14,827 nucleotides of DNA from JAQVSH01 sp964451605 (lineage in GTDB: Bacteria; Bacteroidota; Bacteroidia; Bacteroidales; UBA4181). Positions 1 through 6,743 of the stretch are shown here, piece after piece; positions within the stretch are counted from its first letter, which is position 1, and each line of letters opens with the position of its first letter. Location of the stretch: contig CAYVJA010000061.1 of assembly GCA_964451605.1 (NCBI GenBank), forward strand, positions 1 through 14,827. The letters run 5' to 3'. Under the pieces are notes generated by a model. That model searched no databases. It saw only the letters and a program-made list of their open reading frames with translations, and was not told the origin of the DNA. The position numbers and the translations under genes are program-made.

Positions 1-58
1 ATGCTCTAGTGCTCTAATGCTCTGGTGCTCTGGTGCTCTGGTGCTCTAAAGCTCTGGT
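1..58. repeat. Octamer tandem array, TGCTCT + variable dinucleotide (array 1)
   Basis: About seven consecutive 8-bp units reach the left window edge. Each has a near-constant TGCTCT preceded by a variable purine pair (AG, AA, GG, GG, GG, AA). On the minus strand this reads AGAGCA plus CT, TT or CC. The array probably continues beyond base 1. It lies at the 3' end of the nuclease-like gene and supplies that gene's TAG stop at 46-48. The period is seen directly; no function is known to me. Confidence 0.9.
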
Positions 59-786
59 GGGTGGAAGAAGGTTTCCTGGGAGTTTTGGTAGGCTTCGTGT
101 TCGTGGGGTTGGAGACGGGAAAGGGAGGCCGATTGGATGAGGGGGTAGAATAGGGGATCCTGAGCCATGGGGCCGTTTTCGGTGAGGAGCGGGAGGTTGC
201 CCAGCAGGTACATCCATTGATGGAGGCGGTTGGGTGCGGGGTTTTCGGCTGCCAGATCGGCAGGGTTTTGAACGGTGAGGGGTTGAGCTGCAAAAAAACG
301 AGCCGGCTCCAGGTAGATGAAGTGAAAGCGGGCATCGGGCATGGAGCTGCCCGAAAAGGTGCAGGCAAAACGCCATAACCAGGCCTCTTCTATATATTTC
401 AGGGGGCAACAGACGGCATCGGAAATCAGGATGGCCAGACAGTACGAGGGATAGGAGCCGGCATTGGCCACATATTCGTGGTAATCGGAAAGGTAGGCGT
501 AAGCCAGGCTCCTCTCCCACCAGTTGTCCGAAACCAGCAACTGCACCTGGATTTTCAGCGGAAGGCCTGCGGAATCCTGACACAAAAGATCAAAAACGAC
601 ATCATCACTCTCAGTCGGTTCAAAAAGGTCGGACTGCGAGACAAAAGAGATCCGCTCAACCGGCGAGAGCCCGGGAAGCTGGTGAAGGAAGTCGATAAGA
701 GAGGCACCATTTTCGGACGATCCGAACAACCTCTCGAACCCGAACCTGGAAAAAGGGTTCACAGATGATTCCGAATTTTCGCACAT
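46..786 (-). CDS. Degenerate PD-(D/E)XK nuclease family (PDDEXK_2 / Rpn-like) protein
   Basis: The 246-residue product resembles the Bacteroidetes PDDEXK_2 'transposase/Rpn nuclease' family. The N-terminus NPFSRFGFERLFGSSEN (residues 10-26) matches the family's usual NPFTDFGFKKLFG opening, and VFDLLCQDSAG (64-74) followed by KIQVQ (78-82) matches the D...ExQ core. Two expected acidic residues are replaced: Arg14 stands where Asp is usual, and Gln80 stands where the Glu of the ExQ motif is usual. Asp66 is kept. The C-terminus resembles the family up to the HEHEAYQNSQETF stretch, then stops at the octamer array without the long Glu/Lys/Gly-rich tail common in relatives. The protein is therefore shorter than the usual 280-320 residues. 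No signal peptide or membrane segment is seen. Family recall is good; catalytic inactivity is inferred from the substitutions. The gene is transcribed divergently from nadE. Confidence 0.8.
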   Translation of the reverse strand: MCENSESSVNPFSRFGFERLFGSSENGASLIDFLHQLPGLSPVERISFVSQSDLFEPTESDDVVFDLLCQDSAGLPLKIQVQLLVSDNWWERSLAYAYLSDYHEYVANAGSYPSYCLAILISDAVCCPLKYIEEAWLWRFACTFSGSSMPDARFHFIYLEPARFFAAQPLTVQNPADLAAENPAPNRLHQWMYLLGNLPLLTENGPMAQDPLFYPLIQSASLSRLQPHEHEAYQNSQETFFHPPEL

Positions 787-814
787 ACCTATAGATTAAT
801 AGATTTGAATATCA

Positions 815-822
815 CAAAACTA
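815..822 (-). promoter_or_regulatory. Possible Bacteroidetes -7 element (TAGTTTTG)
   Basis: The reverse strand reads TAGTTTTG, matching the Bacteroidetes -7 consensus TAnnTTTG, about 29 nt upstream of the nuclease-like start codon. No TTTG -33 element sits at the expected spacing of about 19 nt; the nearest, inside the palindrome at 833-849, is only 13 nt away. This is a weak, motif-only call. Confidence 0.3.
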
Positions 823-832
823 CAAGTTCAGA

Positions 833-849
833 GTGCAAAAATTTTGCAC
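833..849. promoter_or_regulatory. Perfect palindrome GTGCAAAA-A-TTTTGCAC, operator candidate
   Basis: Two perfect 8-bp inverted arms flank a single central A. The site lies in the divergent spacer between the nuclease-like gene and nadE, just upstream of the possible -7 element at 815-822. Its size and symmetry suit a dimeric DNA-binding repressor. The regulator is not identifiable from this window. Confidence 0.5.
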
Positions 850-905
850 CGTATTAGAAATGATAACGCCCCAAAAGACCCAAACCGACGTGACCAAAAT
901 TCCCT

Positions 906-913
906 TATCTTTG
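906..913 (+). promoter_or_regulatory. Possible -7 element for nadE (TATCTTTG)
   Basis: TATCTTTG matches TAnnTTTG exactly, 58 nt before the nadE start. A transcript starting a few bases downstream would begin right at the palindrome at 924-941. There is no convincing -33 TTTG, so confidence is low. Confidence 0.35.
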
Positions 914-923
914 ATGCAAAATT

Positions 924-941
924 CAGGTATACCTATACCTG
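924..941. promoter_or_regulatory. Inverted repeat CAGGTATA-CC-TATACCTG upstream of nadE
   Basis: Perfect 8-bp arms flank a 2-bp spacer, 30 bp before the nadE start and 10 bp after the candidate -7 element. A repressor bound here would sit over or just after the transcription start. It is a plausible operator controlling nadE; the regulator is unknown. The sequence does not look like any NAD-repressor operator I can recall with confidence. Confidence 0.5.
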
Positions 942-971
942 TGTTGTGCACCCCCTTGCAGATATCAGACC

Positions 972-2873
972 ATGATGCGATACGGTTTTTTGAAAGTAGC
1001 CGCGGCAATTCCCGGAGTGAAGGTTGCCGACTGTCGGTATAACGCAGCACGGATTGAGGAATTGCTATCCAAAGCAGCTGCCGAAGAGGCAGAGGTGGTA
1101 CTCTTTCCTGAGCTGGCCTTAACGGCCTATACCTGTGCCGACCTCTTCTTTCAGTCGGCGCTTATCGCAAGTGCCGAGGCTGCCCTCGAAACCCTTCTCA
1201 ACCACAATGAGAGCCACGCTCCTCTGGGTATTTTGGGCATGCCGGTTAAGAAGGGTAACGCGCTCTATAACGCGGCAGTGGCTTTTCAGGGGAACCGGAT
1301 TCTCGCGGTTGTCCCCAAAACGCATCTTCCCAACTATGGCGAGTTTTACGAAAAACGGTGGTTTGCAGCGCCCGATTCGTCTGTTATGTCGGAGATTACA
1401 CTCTGCGGTCAGCAGGTTCCGTTTGGGACACAGGTACTCTTCATCTCGGGAGAGGTTTCGATAGGGGTAGAAATTTGCGAAGATCTCTGGGTGCCGATAC
1501 CCCCCAGTTCGTACCAGGCTATGGCCGGAGCCAACCTGTTGGTCAACTTATCGGCCAGCAACGATTTGGTGGGCAAATACCGCTATGTTCAGAATCTGGT
1601 TGTTCAACAGTCGGCTCGCTGTATGGCAGGCTATCTCTATGTTTCGGCCGGTACCGGCGAATCGACTACCGACCTTGTATTCGGGGGAAAGGCTCTTGCA
1701 GCCGAAAATGGAATCCTGTTGGCCGAAGCCGAACGTTTCGAAACCCGGAATCAACTGCTTACGGCCGAAATCGATATCGAAAAGCTACTCCTCGAAAGGC
1801 GTAAGCACACCGGTTTCTCCGCCTCCGCCACGCCGATGAACTTTCGTTCCATTCCCTTCGGCCGAAAGAGAGAATTCAAGAAACTTCCTGCTCCTCAGGT
1901 AAATAGCACCCCCTTTATTCCCACAGGAAAAGACCGTAACGAACGGTGTGCCGAAATTATGGCCATCCAGTCTGTCGGCCTGCATAAAAGGCTGGTGCAT
2001 ACGAAGTGTTCGAAAGTGGTTCTGGGGCTATCGGGCGGATTAGACTCAACGCTGGCTCTGTTGGTTTGTATAGAAGCCTTTACGTTGGCAAAGCTTCCGT
2101 TAGAAGGGATCCTCGCCATCACCATGCCCGGCTTCGGCACCACCTCCCGCACCTACAACAACGCGGTGAATCTGGCAGTTGCCTTGGGTGTAACACTGCG
2201 TGAAATCTCTATTGAAGCGGCTTGTCTGCAGCATTTTTCGGATATCGGCCACAACCCCGATGTGCATGATGTTACCTACGAAAACAGCCAGGCGCGTGAA
2301 CGCACACAGATCCTGATGGATCTGGCCAACCGCGAACAGGCTTTGGTGGTGGGAACCGGCGATTTGAGCGAACTGGCGCTGGGCTGGGCCACCTACAACG
2401 GCGATCACATGTCGATGTACGGCGTTAACGCAGGAATACCCAAAACCCTGGTTCGCCATATCATCGCATGGAAAGCAAGCGTATCGAACGCGGACGTGGC
2501 AAAACTGCTGGAAGATATCCTCGACACACCGGTGAGTCCGGAACTGCTGCCTGCCGGCAAAGAGGGTGCAATGACCCAAAAAACCGAAGAGCTGGTTGGC
2601 CCCTATATACTGCACGACTTTTTCCTCTACCAGACCCTTCGCTTCGGCTTCGGACCCGAAAAAACGGCATTCCTGGCCAATCTCGCCTTCGAAGGAACCT
2701 ACAGCCCGCAAGAGATAGAAAAATGGCTGAACCTATTCTACAAACGCTTCTTCTCGCAACAGTTTAAACGCTCCTGCATGCCCGACGGCCCCAAAGTCGG
2801 ATCCGTAAACCTTTCGCCCAGAGGCGATTGGCGTATGCCCAGCGACGCGGAATCTGCACACTGGCAGATATAA
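972..2873 (+). CDS. nadE: Glutamine-dependent NAD+ synthetase
   Basis: The enzyme makes NAD+ from nicotinic acid adenine dinucleotide, ATP and glutamine, the last step of cytoplasmic NAD synthesis. The 633 residues hold two fused domains, as in other glutamine-hydrolysing forms. An N-terminal nitrilase-type glutaminase carries the expected Glu47 (FPELALTAY), Lys116 (VVPKTHLPNYGEF) and Cys169 (GVEICEDLW). A C-terminal adenylating synthetase carries the ATP-pyrophosphatase loop SGGLDS at 354-359. The start is ATG 972 or ATG 975; MRYGFLKVAAA from 975 looks most like relatives, and no Shine-Dalgarno is visible. A -7-like element and a palindrome lie just upstream. The TAA stop is followed within 2 nt by the octamer array, which separates it from the convergent CorC-type gene. 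It appears intact. Confidence 0.97.
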   Translation: MMRYGFLKVAAAIPGVKVADCRYNAARIEELLSKAAAEEAEVVLFPELALTAYTCADLFFQSALIASAEAALETLLNHNESHAPLGILGMPVKKGNALYNAAVAFQGNRILAVVPKTHLPNYGEFYEKRWFAAPDSSVMSEITLCGQQVPFGTQVLFISGEVSIGVEICEDLWVPIPPSSYQAMAGANLLVNLSASNDLVGKYRYVQNLVVQQSARCMAGYLYVSAGTGESTTDLVFGGKALAAENGILLAEAERFETRNQLLTAEIDIEKLLLERRKHTGFSASATPMNFRSIPFGRKREFKKLPAPQVNSTPFIPTGKDRNERCAEIMAIQSVGLHKRLVHTKCSKVVLGLSGGLDSTLALLVCIEAFTLAKLPLEGILAITMPGFGTTSRTYNNAVNLAVALGVTLREISIEAACLQHFSDIGHNPDVHDVTYENSQARERTQILMDLANREQALVVGTGDLSELALGWATYNGDHMSMYGVNAGIPKTLVRHIIAWKASVSNADVAKLLEDILDTPVSPELLPAGKEGAMTQKTEELVGPYILHDFFLYQTLRFGFGPEKTAFLANLAFEGTYSPQEIEKWLNLFYKRFFSQQFKRSCMPDGPKVGSVNLSPRGDWRMPSDAESAHWQI

Positions 2874-2874
2874 A

Positions 2875-2928
2875 TGCACTAGAGCACTAGAGCACTAGAG
2901 CACTAGAGCACTAGAGCACTAGAGCACT
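2875..2928. repeat. Octamer tandem array (AGAGCACT)x6 (array 2)
   Basis: Six perfect AGAGCACT units at 2881-2928 are preceded by a partial unit TGCACT. The array fills the gap between the convergent nadE and CorC-type genes. It begins within 2 nt of the nadE stop and runs 18 bases into the CorC-type reading frame, giving that gene its last five codons and its stop. Each unit junction creates CTAG, so TAG recurs every 8 bp on both strands. Confidence 0.97.
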
Positions 2929-4230
2929 ATTTTCCTCATTCTCCCCTTCCCCCGGATTCACCGACTGATGCGTGACGAGTATTTTGTCGATTCTGACGCC
3001 GTCCATATCGACGATTTCGAAGTTGAATTCGGCCCAGGTGACTTTTTCTCCGATTTGGGGTATGTGGCGTAAAAGGTCGAGGATCAGGCCGCTGAGGGTG
3101 TTGTAGTCGTGCTCGGGGAAGCGGTCTTCGATGTCGAAGTAGGCCAGGAAGTCGTAAAAGGAGTATTGTCCGTCAACCAGGAAGGAGCCGTCTTCGCGCA
3201 CTACTATCTGGTCGTCGTCGGGGTGGTCTTCGGTGATGTTTCCTACCAGTGCGTCCAGAATGTCGAACATGGTGATGATTCCCAGAATACTGCCATACTC
3301 GTCGGTTACCAGTGCATAGTGGATTTTGGTCTGTTTAAAGAGCTCCAGAATATTGTAGGCATTCATGGTCTCGGGCACAAACTGTGCGGGCCGGACCCAC
3401 TGATCGAGGGTGGCATCGGGAAGATGAATGGCATCGAACATATCTTTCAGGTAGACCACCCCGACAATTTCGTCGAGCTGGCCGCGCGAAACGGGGTAGA
3501 CCTGATGAAGATCCGATTTGATTTCGCTGCGGATCTCTTCGAGAGGGCGGTTGATATCGATCCAGACCAAATCGTTGCGGTTGGTCATCAACGAGACGGC
3601 TCCGCGGTCGCTCAAATCGAAAACACGTTCCACAATATCCTGCTCTACCTCCTCTATCTCGCCAACACTGGTTCCCTCCTGAATAATGGCCATAATCTCC
3701 TCTTCGGTCACTTTGTCTTCGGCCTGATCGGGGATGCCGAGTATTTTAATTACCCAACGGGTACTGGCCGAAAGGAGCCACACAAACGGGGTTGCAACCT
3801 TCGAGAGAAAGAGCATAAAGGCCGACATGGCACCGGCAATTTTCTCAGGATGACTCATGGCAATCCGCTTGGGCACCAACTCACCCAGAACCAGTGTGAA
3901 GTAGGTGATACAGAGCACTACTATGGTAACGGAAAGTGTACCTGAAAAGGGAGCCAGACTGGGAAAGCCGTCAAACCAGGCCGACAGATCGGAGGTCATT
4001 GTCTCACCGCTGAATACACCGGTCAGGATTCCGATCAGCGTAATTCCGATTTGTACGGTCGATAGGAAGTTGTCGGGCCGGGCTGTAAGTGAAAGCGCCC
4101 TTTTTGCGGCCGCATCGCCCTTCCGTGACGCGTATTCTAACTTCGATTTACGCGCCGAAACCAGGGCTATTTCCGACATCGATAAAATACCGTTGAACAG
4201 AATCAGCCCCAGAATAATCAGAAATTCCAT
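2911..4230 (-). CDS. HlyC/CorC-family (CNNM-CBS) membrane transporter-like protein
   Basis: This is an inner-membrane protein of the 'hemolysin/CorC' family, whose members are linked to Mg2+/Co2+ or polyamine export; the substrate here is not predictable. The 439 residues show an N-terminal CNNM/DUF21 domain with hydrophobic segments near 1-24, 55-75, 98-118 and 132-165, and a conserved GELVPKR turn at 116-122. A cytoplasmic CBS pair follows at about 205-330 (MTNRNDLVWID; ALVTDEYGSILGIITMFDIL), then a CorC_HlyC domain at about 345-422 (DGSFLVDGQ, FPEHDYNTLSG). The final residues SALVL and the TAG stop are encoded inside the octamer array, so the native C-terminus may have been replaced or trimmed there; the domain itself is complete. 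The start ATG is 44 bp from the divergent barrel gene's earliest start. Confidence 0.95.
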   Translation of the reverse strand: MEFLIILGLILFNGILSMSEIALVSARKSKLEYASRKGDAAAKRALSLTARPDNFLSTVQIGITLIGILTGVFSGETMTSDLSAWFDGFPSLAPFSGTLSVTIVVLCITYFTLVLGELVPKRIAMSHPEKIAGAMSAFMLFLSKVATPFVWLLSASTRWVIKILGIPDQAEDKVTEEEIMAIIQEGTSVGEIEEVEQDIVERVFDLSDRGAVSLMTNRNDLVWIDINRPLEEIRSEIKSDLHQVYPVSRGQLDEIVGVVYLKDMFDAIHLPDATLDQWVRPAQFVPETMNAYNILELFKQTKIHYALVTDEYGSILGIITMFDILDALVGNITEDHPDDDQIVVREDGSFLVDGQYSFYDFLAYFDIEDRFPEHDYNTLSGLILDLLRHIPQIGEKVTWAEFNFEIVDMDGVRIDKILVTHQSVNPGEGENEENSALVL

Positions 4231-4255
4231 AATGAGACATCTGGTAAAAGTGTTA

Positions 4256-4263
4256 CAAATATA
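4256..4263 (-). promoter_or_regulatory. Possible -7 element for the CorC-type gene (TATATTTG)
   Basis: The reverse strand reads TATATTTG, matching TAnnTTTG, 25 nt upstream of the CorC-type ATG. No clear -33 TTTG is visible. It lies back to back with the candidate element at 4289-4296 of the divergent gene. Confidence 0.35.
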
Positions 4264-4274
4264 TTACTTTTAGA

Positions 4275-5549
4275 TTGATCAGACTTGTTATTTTTGTACC
4301 ATCTAATCTGCTACTATTGTCTGGAATTGTAACCCTCCGCGTACGTCTGTTTTCGACCCGATTATTTCGGGCCGGTTTGGCGTCTCTTCTGCTCCCGGCA
4401 ATGGTTTTGCTCTTTATTATCCCGTCGTTTTTCGGAGGGTCTCCCCTTCGGGCCGAGATTCCTCCCGTCCATCTGCCCAAGAGCCATTCGGCTCACTCCC
4501 CTTCGCTTGCCGGACGCCTTTACCGTTATATCGATCAAAGCAACAAGAAGCCCGAAACCGGTCGTCCCGATTTCTCGATGGCTGCAGGTCCTGTCTTCTC
4601 TTCGGAAGAGGGCCCGGGATTGGCCATGGTGGGCGCGGGCTTTTTTAAAACCGACTCTGTGGGTTCGCTTACCCCCCGTTCGTACATTTCGGGAAGCGTT
4701 TCGCTTTCTCTCTCCGGTTCATGGGAAACCCGGATTAAAGGGCACGTGTCGTTTCCCCGCGACAAAATCCGTCTCTGGATTATGGCACAACGTTTTGCCG
4801 ACCTGGATCGTTTCTGGGGTGTGGGGTACAGTGCCGGGCGGCTCACCGATAACTATCTGGAATGGCGGCTCACCGAATACCGCGGGGCAATAGGCGCGGG
4901 ATTTGAGGTTCTCCCCCATACCTACGCGGGGCTCAGTACGCAGATCAGTTATCTGAATACCCGCGATATCGATAATCCGCACGAGTTGGCCGTACCCGAA
5001 AAATACCCCTTTGCCTGGGGTCTTGGTCCCTGTGTGGAGTTCGACACGCGGTCCAGCCTGATCTGGCCGGATAGAGGGGTGTATTTGCGAGCCGATTACA
5101 AAGATTTCGTCTCCTTTTTGCAGAACGACAGTCGTTTTCGGCGGATTGAGCTCACGGCCAACGCCTTTTTCCTCTTTTTCGGACGAAGCGTGCTGGCACT
5201 CGACGGCCACATGCTGCTGCATGACGGTACCCCTCCCTGGAGCGAACTGGCAGCCATGGGCAACCATTCGCGTATGCGGGGCTACTACAGGGGGCAGTAT
5301 CGCGACAAGAATCTGGCCGAGGTTCAGGCCGAATGGCGTCAACCCATCTATCGCCGGCACGGCATGGTTTTTTGGGCAGGAGCCGGCAATGTATTTCCCT
5401 CGTTGAAAAGGGTTCGTTCCTCGCAAACCCTTCCCAACGCCGGAATCGGTTACCGTTTTGAGTTCAAACAGCGGCTGCATATCCGGTTAGATGCCGGAAT
5501 CGGCCGCAACAGCACGGGCGCCTATCTTAACATCGGCGAAGCGTTTTAG
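4275..5549 (+). CDS. BamA/D15-type outer-membrane beta-barrel protein lacking POTRA domains
   Basis: The reading frame gives up to 424 residues. After a signal-like stretch (basic RVRLFSTRLFR at 22-32, hydrophobic to about 53, likely cleavage after SPLRA at residue 60) the protein alternates short aromatic strands and turns typical of an outer-membrane barrel. It carries the Omp85 loop-6 motif RMRGYYRG at 333-340 and ends in a C-terminal Phe (NIGEAF), the usual barrel-assembly signal. There is no room for POTRA domains, so it is the stand-alone D15/'surface antigen' type; cargo or role is unknown. The start is uncertain. 4275 is a TTG, another TTG lies at 4317, and the first in-frame ATG at 4401 would leave only a short signal without positive charge. 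A -7-like element at 4289-4296 favours 4317. The gene stops 15 bp from the convergent tolC-like gene. Confidence 0.85.
   Translation: MIRLVIFVPSNLLLLSGIVTLRVRLFSTRLFRAGLASLLLPAMVLLFIIPSFFGGSPLRAEIPPVHLPKSHSAHSPSLAGRLYRYIDQSNKKPETGRPDFSMAAGPVFSSEEGPGLAMVGAGFFKTDSVGSLTPRSYISGSVSLSLSGSWETRIKGHVSFPRDKIRLWIMAQRFADLDRFWGVGYSAGRLTDNYLEWRLTEYRGAIGAGFEVLPHTYAGLSTQISYLNTRDIDNPHELAVPEKYPFAWGLGPCVEFDTRSSLIWPDRGVYLRADYKDFVSFLQNDSRFRRIELTANAFFLFFGRSVLALDGHMLLHDGTPPWSELAAMGNHSRMRGYYRGQYRDKNLAEVQAEWRQPIYRRHGMVFWAGAGNVFPSLKRVRSSQTLPNAGIGYRFEFKQRLHIRLDAGIGRNSTGAYLNIGEAF
4289..4296 (+). promoter_or_regulatory. Possible -7 element for the barrel gene (TATTTTTG)
   Basis: TATTTTTG fits TAnnTTTG. If real, transcription would start near 4302, after the TTG at 4275 and before the TTG at 4317, so it bears on start choice. 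A T-rich but imperfect -33 region (CTTTT at 4267-4271) lies upstream. Confidence 0.35.
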
Positions 5550-5564
5550 CCGGAAAGGGGCTTG

Positions 5565-6743
5565 CTATTCCTGATACCTCATCAGCTCGTACCAGGCACT
5601 GTTCAAGGAGAATTCCGTCTCCAGAAGCGAATCGACCGCACTATAATACAACGAAATTTCGTACAGATACTCAGGGAGAGAGATTTCGCCCTTATCGAAG
5701 GCTTTCTGCAATAATTCGCTGTTACTGTAGAGAGCAAGCCTGTTTCGGTAATCGGCAAGATGATTCTGCAGAGTCACTACCTTTTCGTGAATACCTTTCA
5801 TCCGACTGTAAAACTGCGTAACGGCATCGGTTTCGAGACTTTGTACGGCAACGGTTCTGGCTTTTGCCTCCTTCACTACATTTGCACTCTCCCAAAGCGG
5901 AACGGAGAGGCCCACTGTGATACCCTGAAACTGCTCCCCTGTCACCTTTTCGCTCATGTACCCTGCAGAGAGTTTGGGTAAACGCAAAGCAGATTGCAGT
6001 TGTACCTCCTTTCCGGCAATGGCAATCTCCTGCTTTACCCATTGCAGAACCGGATTTGTAGTCTCGGCAAGGGCAATCCATTGTTCAAAATCGGTGGGAA
6101 TAGCCGGCAGGGATAGCCGGCTTTCGGAAATTGAAACAGCCTTCCCTCCGTTAAACGTGGCCAATTCCGACAGGAGGGCGTTTCGTTCAATCTCATTTTT
6201 CTCCAACTCGTGCGACAGCTGTAAAAGGTGTACCTGCGCCTTGTTGAACTCTATCAGATTGGCATCGCCCGAACTATATCTCGCATTACTGGCTTCGAAA
6301 AGGCGCAGGGCATGGGCATGACGCTTACTCAGCTCCTCTTTTAAGGCATTGTAATACAACAGCTTTACGCAAATAGTAGCCACCTGATACCTAAGTTCGT
6401 TACGCTGTTTTTTGTATTCCCACTCAACCTGTCGATCTCGTAATCGGGAAAGCTGGTTTTTGTATTTGTAGGTAGTGGGAAAATCGATCTCCTGCTTCAC
6501 GGCAATATCAGTACGGTTGCCAATAACCGACGGATTTCCCCACAGATAGTTGAATTCCACTTCGGGATTTTTCGGAAAGAGTCCGGTTTTGTTTGCCAAC
6601 AGTTCGGCATCTCTGCTCTTTTGCAGGGCCAACAGCGTGGTATTGTTTTTCTCGATCTCTGTCAAGAGCAGGTCGATGGCGTTCTGTGCAGAGAGTCTGC
6701 CTCCTGCCAGCACAATCAGGAGGATGACGGCTATGTTTTTCAT
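5565..6743 (-). CDS. TolC-family outer-membrane efflux protein (CzcC/CusC-like)
   Basis: This is the outer-membrane channel of the tripartite metal efflux system. The 392 residues start with a Sec signal peptide (MKNIAVILLIVLAGGRLSAQ; cleavage near residue 19). Two TolC-type halves follow, rich in long amphipathic helices: about 20-205 with the VEFNYLWGNP strand region, and about 215-392 with KLSAGYMSEK and the strand turn GITVGLSVPLWE. There is no lipobox, unlike some CusC proteins. Its ATG overlaps the stop of the RND gene in an ATGA arrangement, so the two are translationally coupled in one operon. It is the last gene of the block and ends 15 bp from the convergent barrel gene, with no obvious terminator between. 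Family assignment is sure; the metal is not shown by this subunit. Confidence 0.93.
   Translation of the reverse strand: MKNIAVILLIVLAGGRLSAQNAIDLLLTEIEKNNTTLLALQKSRDAELLANKTGLFPKNPEVEFNYLWGNPSVIGNRTDIAVKQEIDFPTTYKYKNQLSRLRDRQVEWEYKKQRNELRYQVATICVKLLYYNALKEELSKRHAHALRLFEASNARYSSGDANLIEFNKAQVHLLQLSHELEKNEIERNALLSELATFNGGKAVSISESRLSLPAIPTDFEQWIALAETTNPVLQWVKQEIAIAGKEVQLQSALRLPKLSAGYMSEKVTGEQFQGITVGLSVPLWESANVVKEAKARTVAVQSLETDAVTQFYSRMKGIHEKVVTLQNHLADYRNRLALYSNSELLQKAFDKGEISLPEYLYEISLYYSAVDSLLETEFSLNSAWYELMRYQE

Noticed and set aside
1..58. Possible CRISPR array
   Set aside because: Units are 8 bp with 2 variable bases; there are no spacer-length unique sequences and no cas genes in the window.
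14..583. Minus-strand 189-codon open frame ending in RALEHQSTRAPEH
   Set aside because: It is a shadow of the nuclease-like gene in another frame; its tail is the octamer array translated, which is open in several frames by nature. No family resemblance.
3109..3945. 278-codon plus-strand open frame antisense to the CorC-type gene
   Set aside because: It mirrors the coding bias of the real gene on the other strand, which has clear CNNM and CBS domains; the antisense protein has no recognisable domain or signal.
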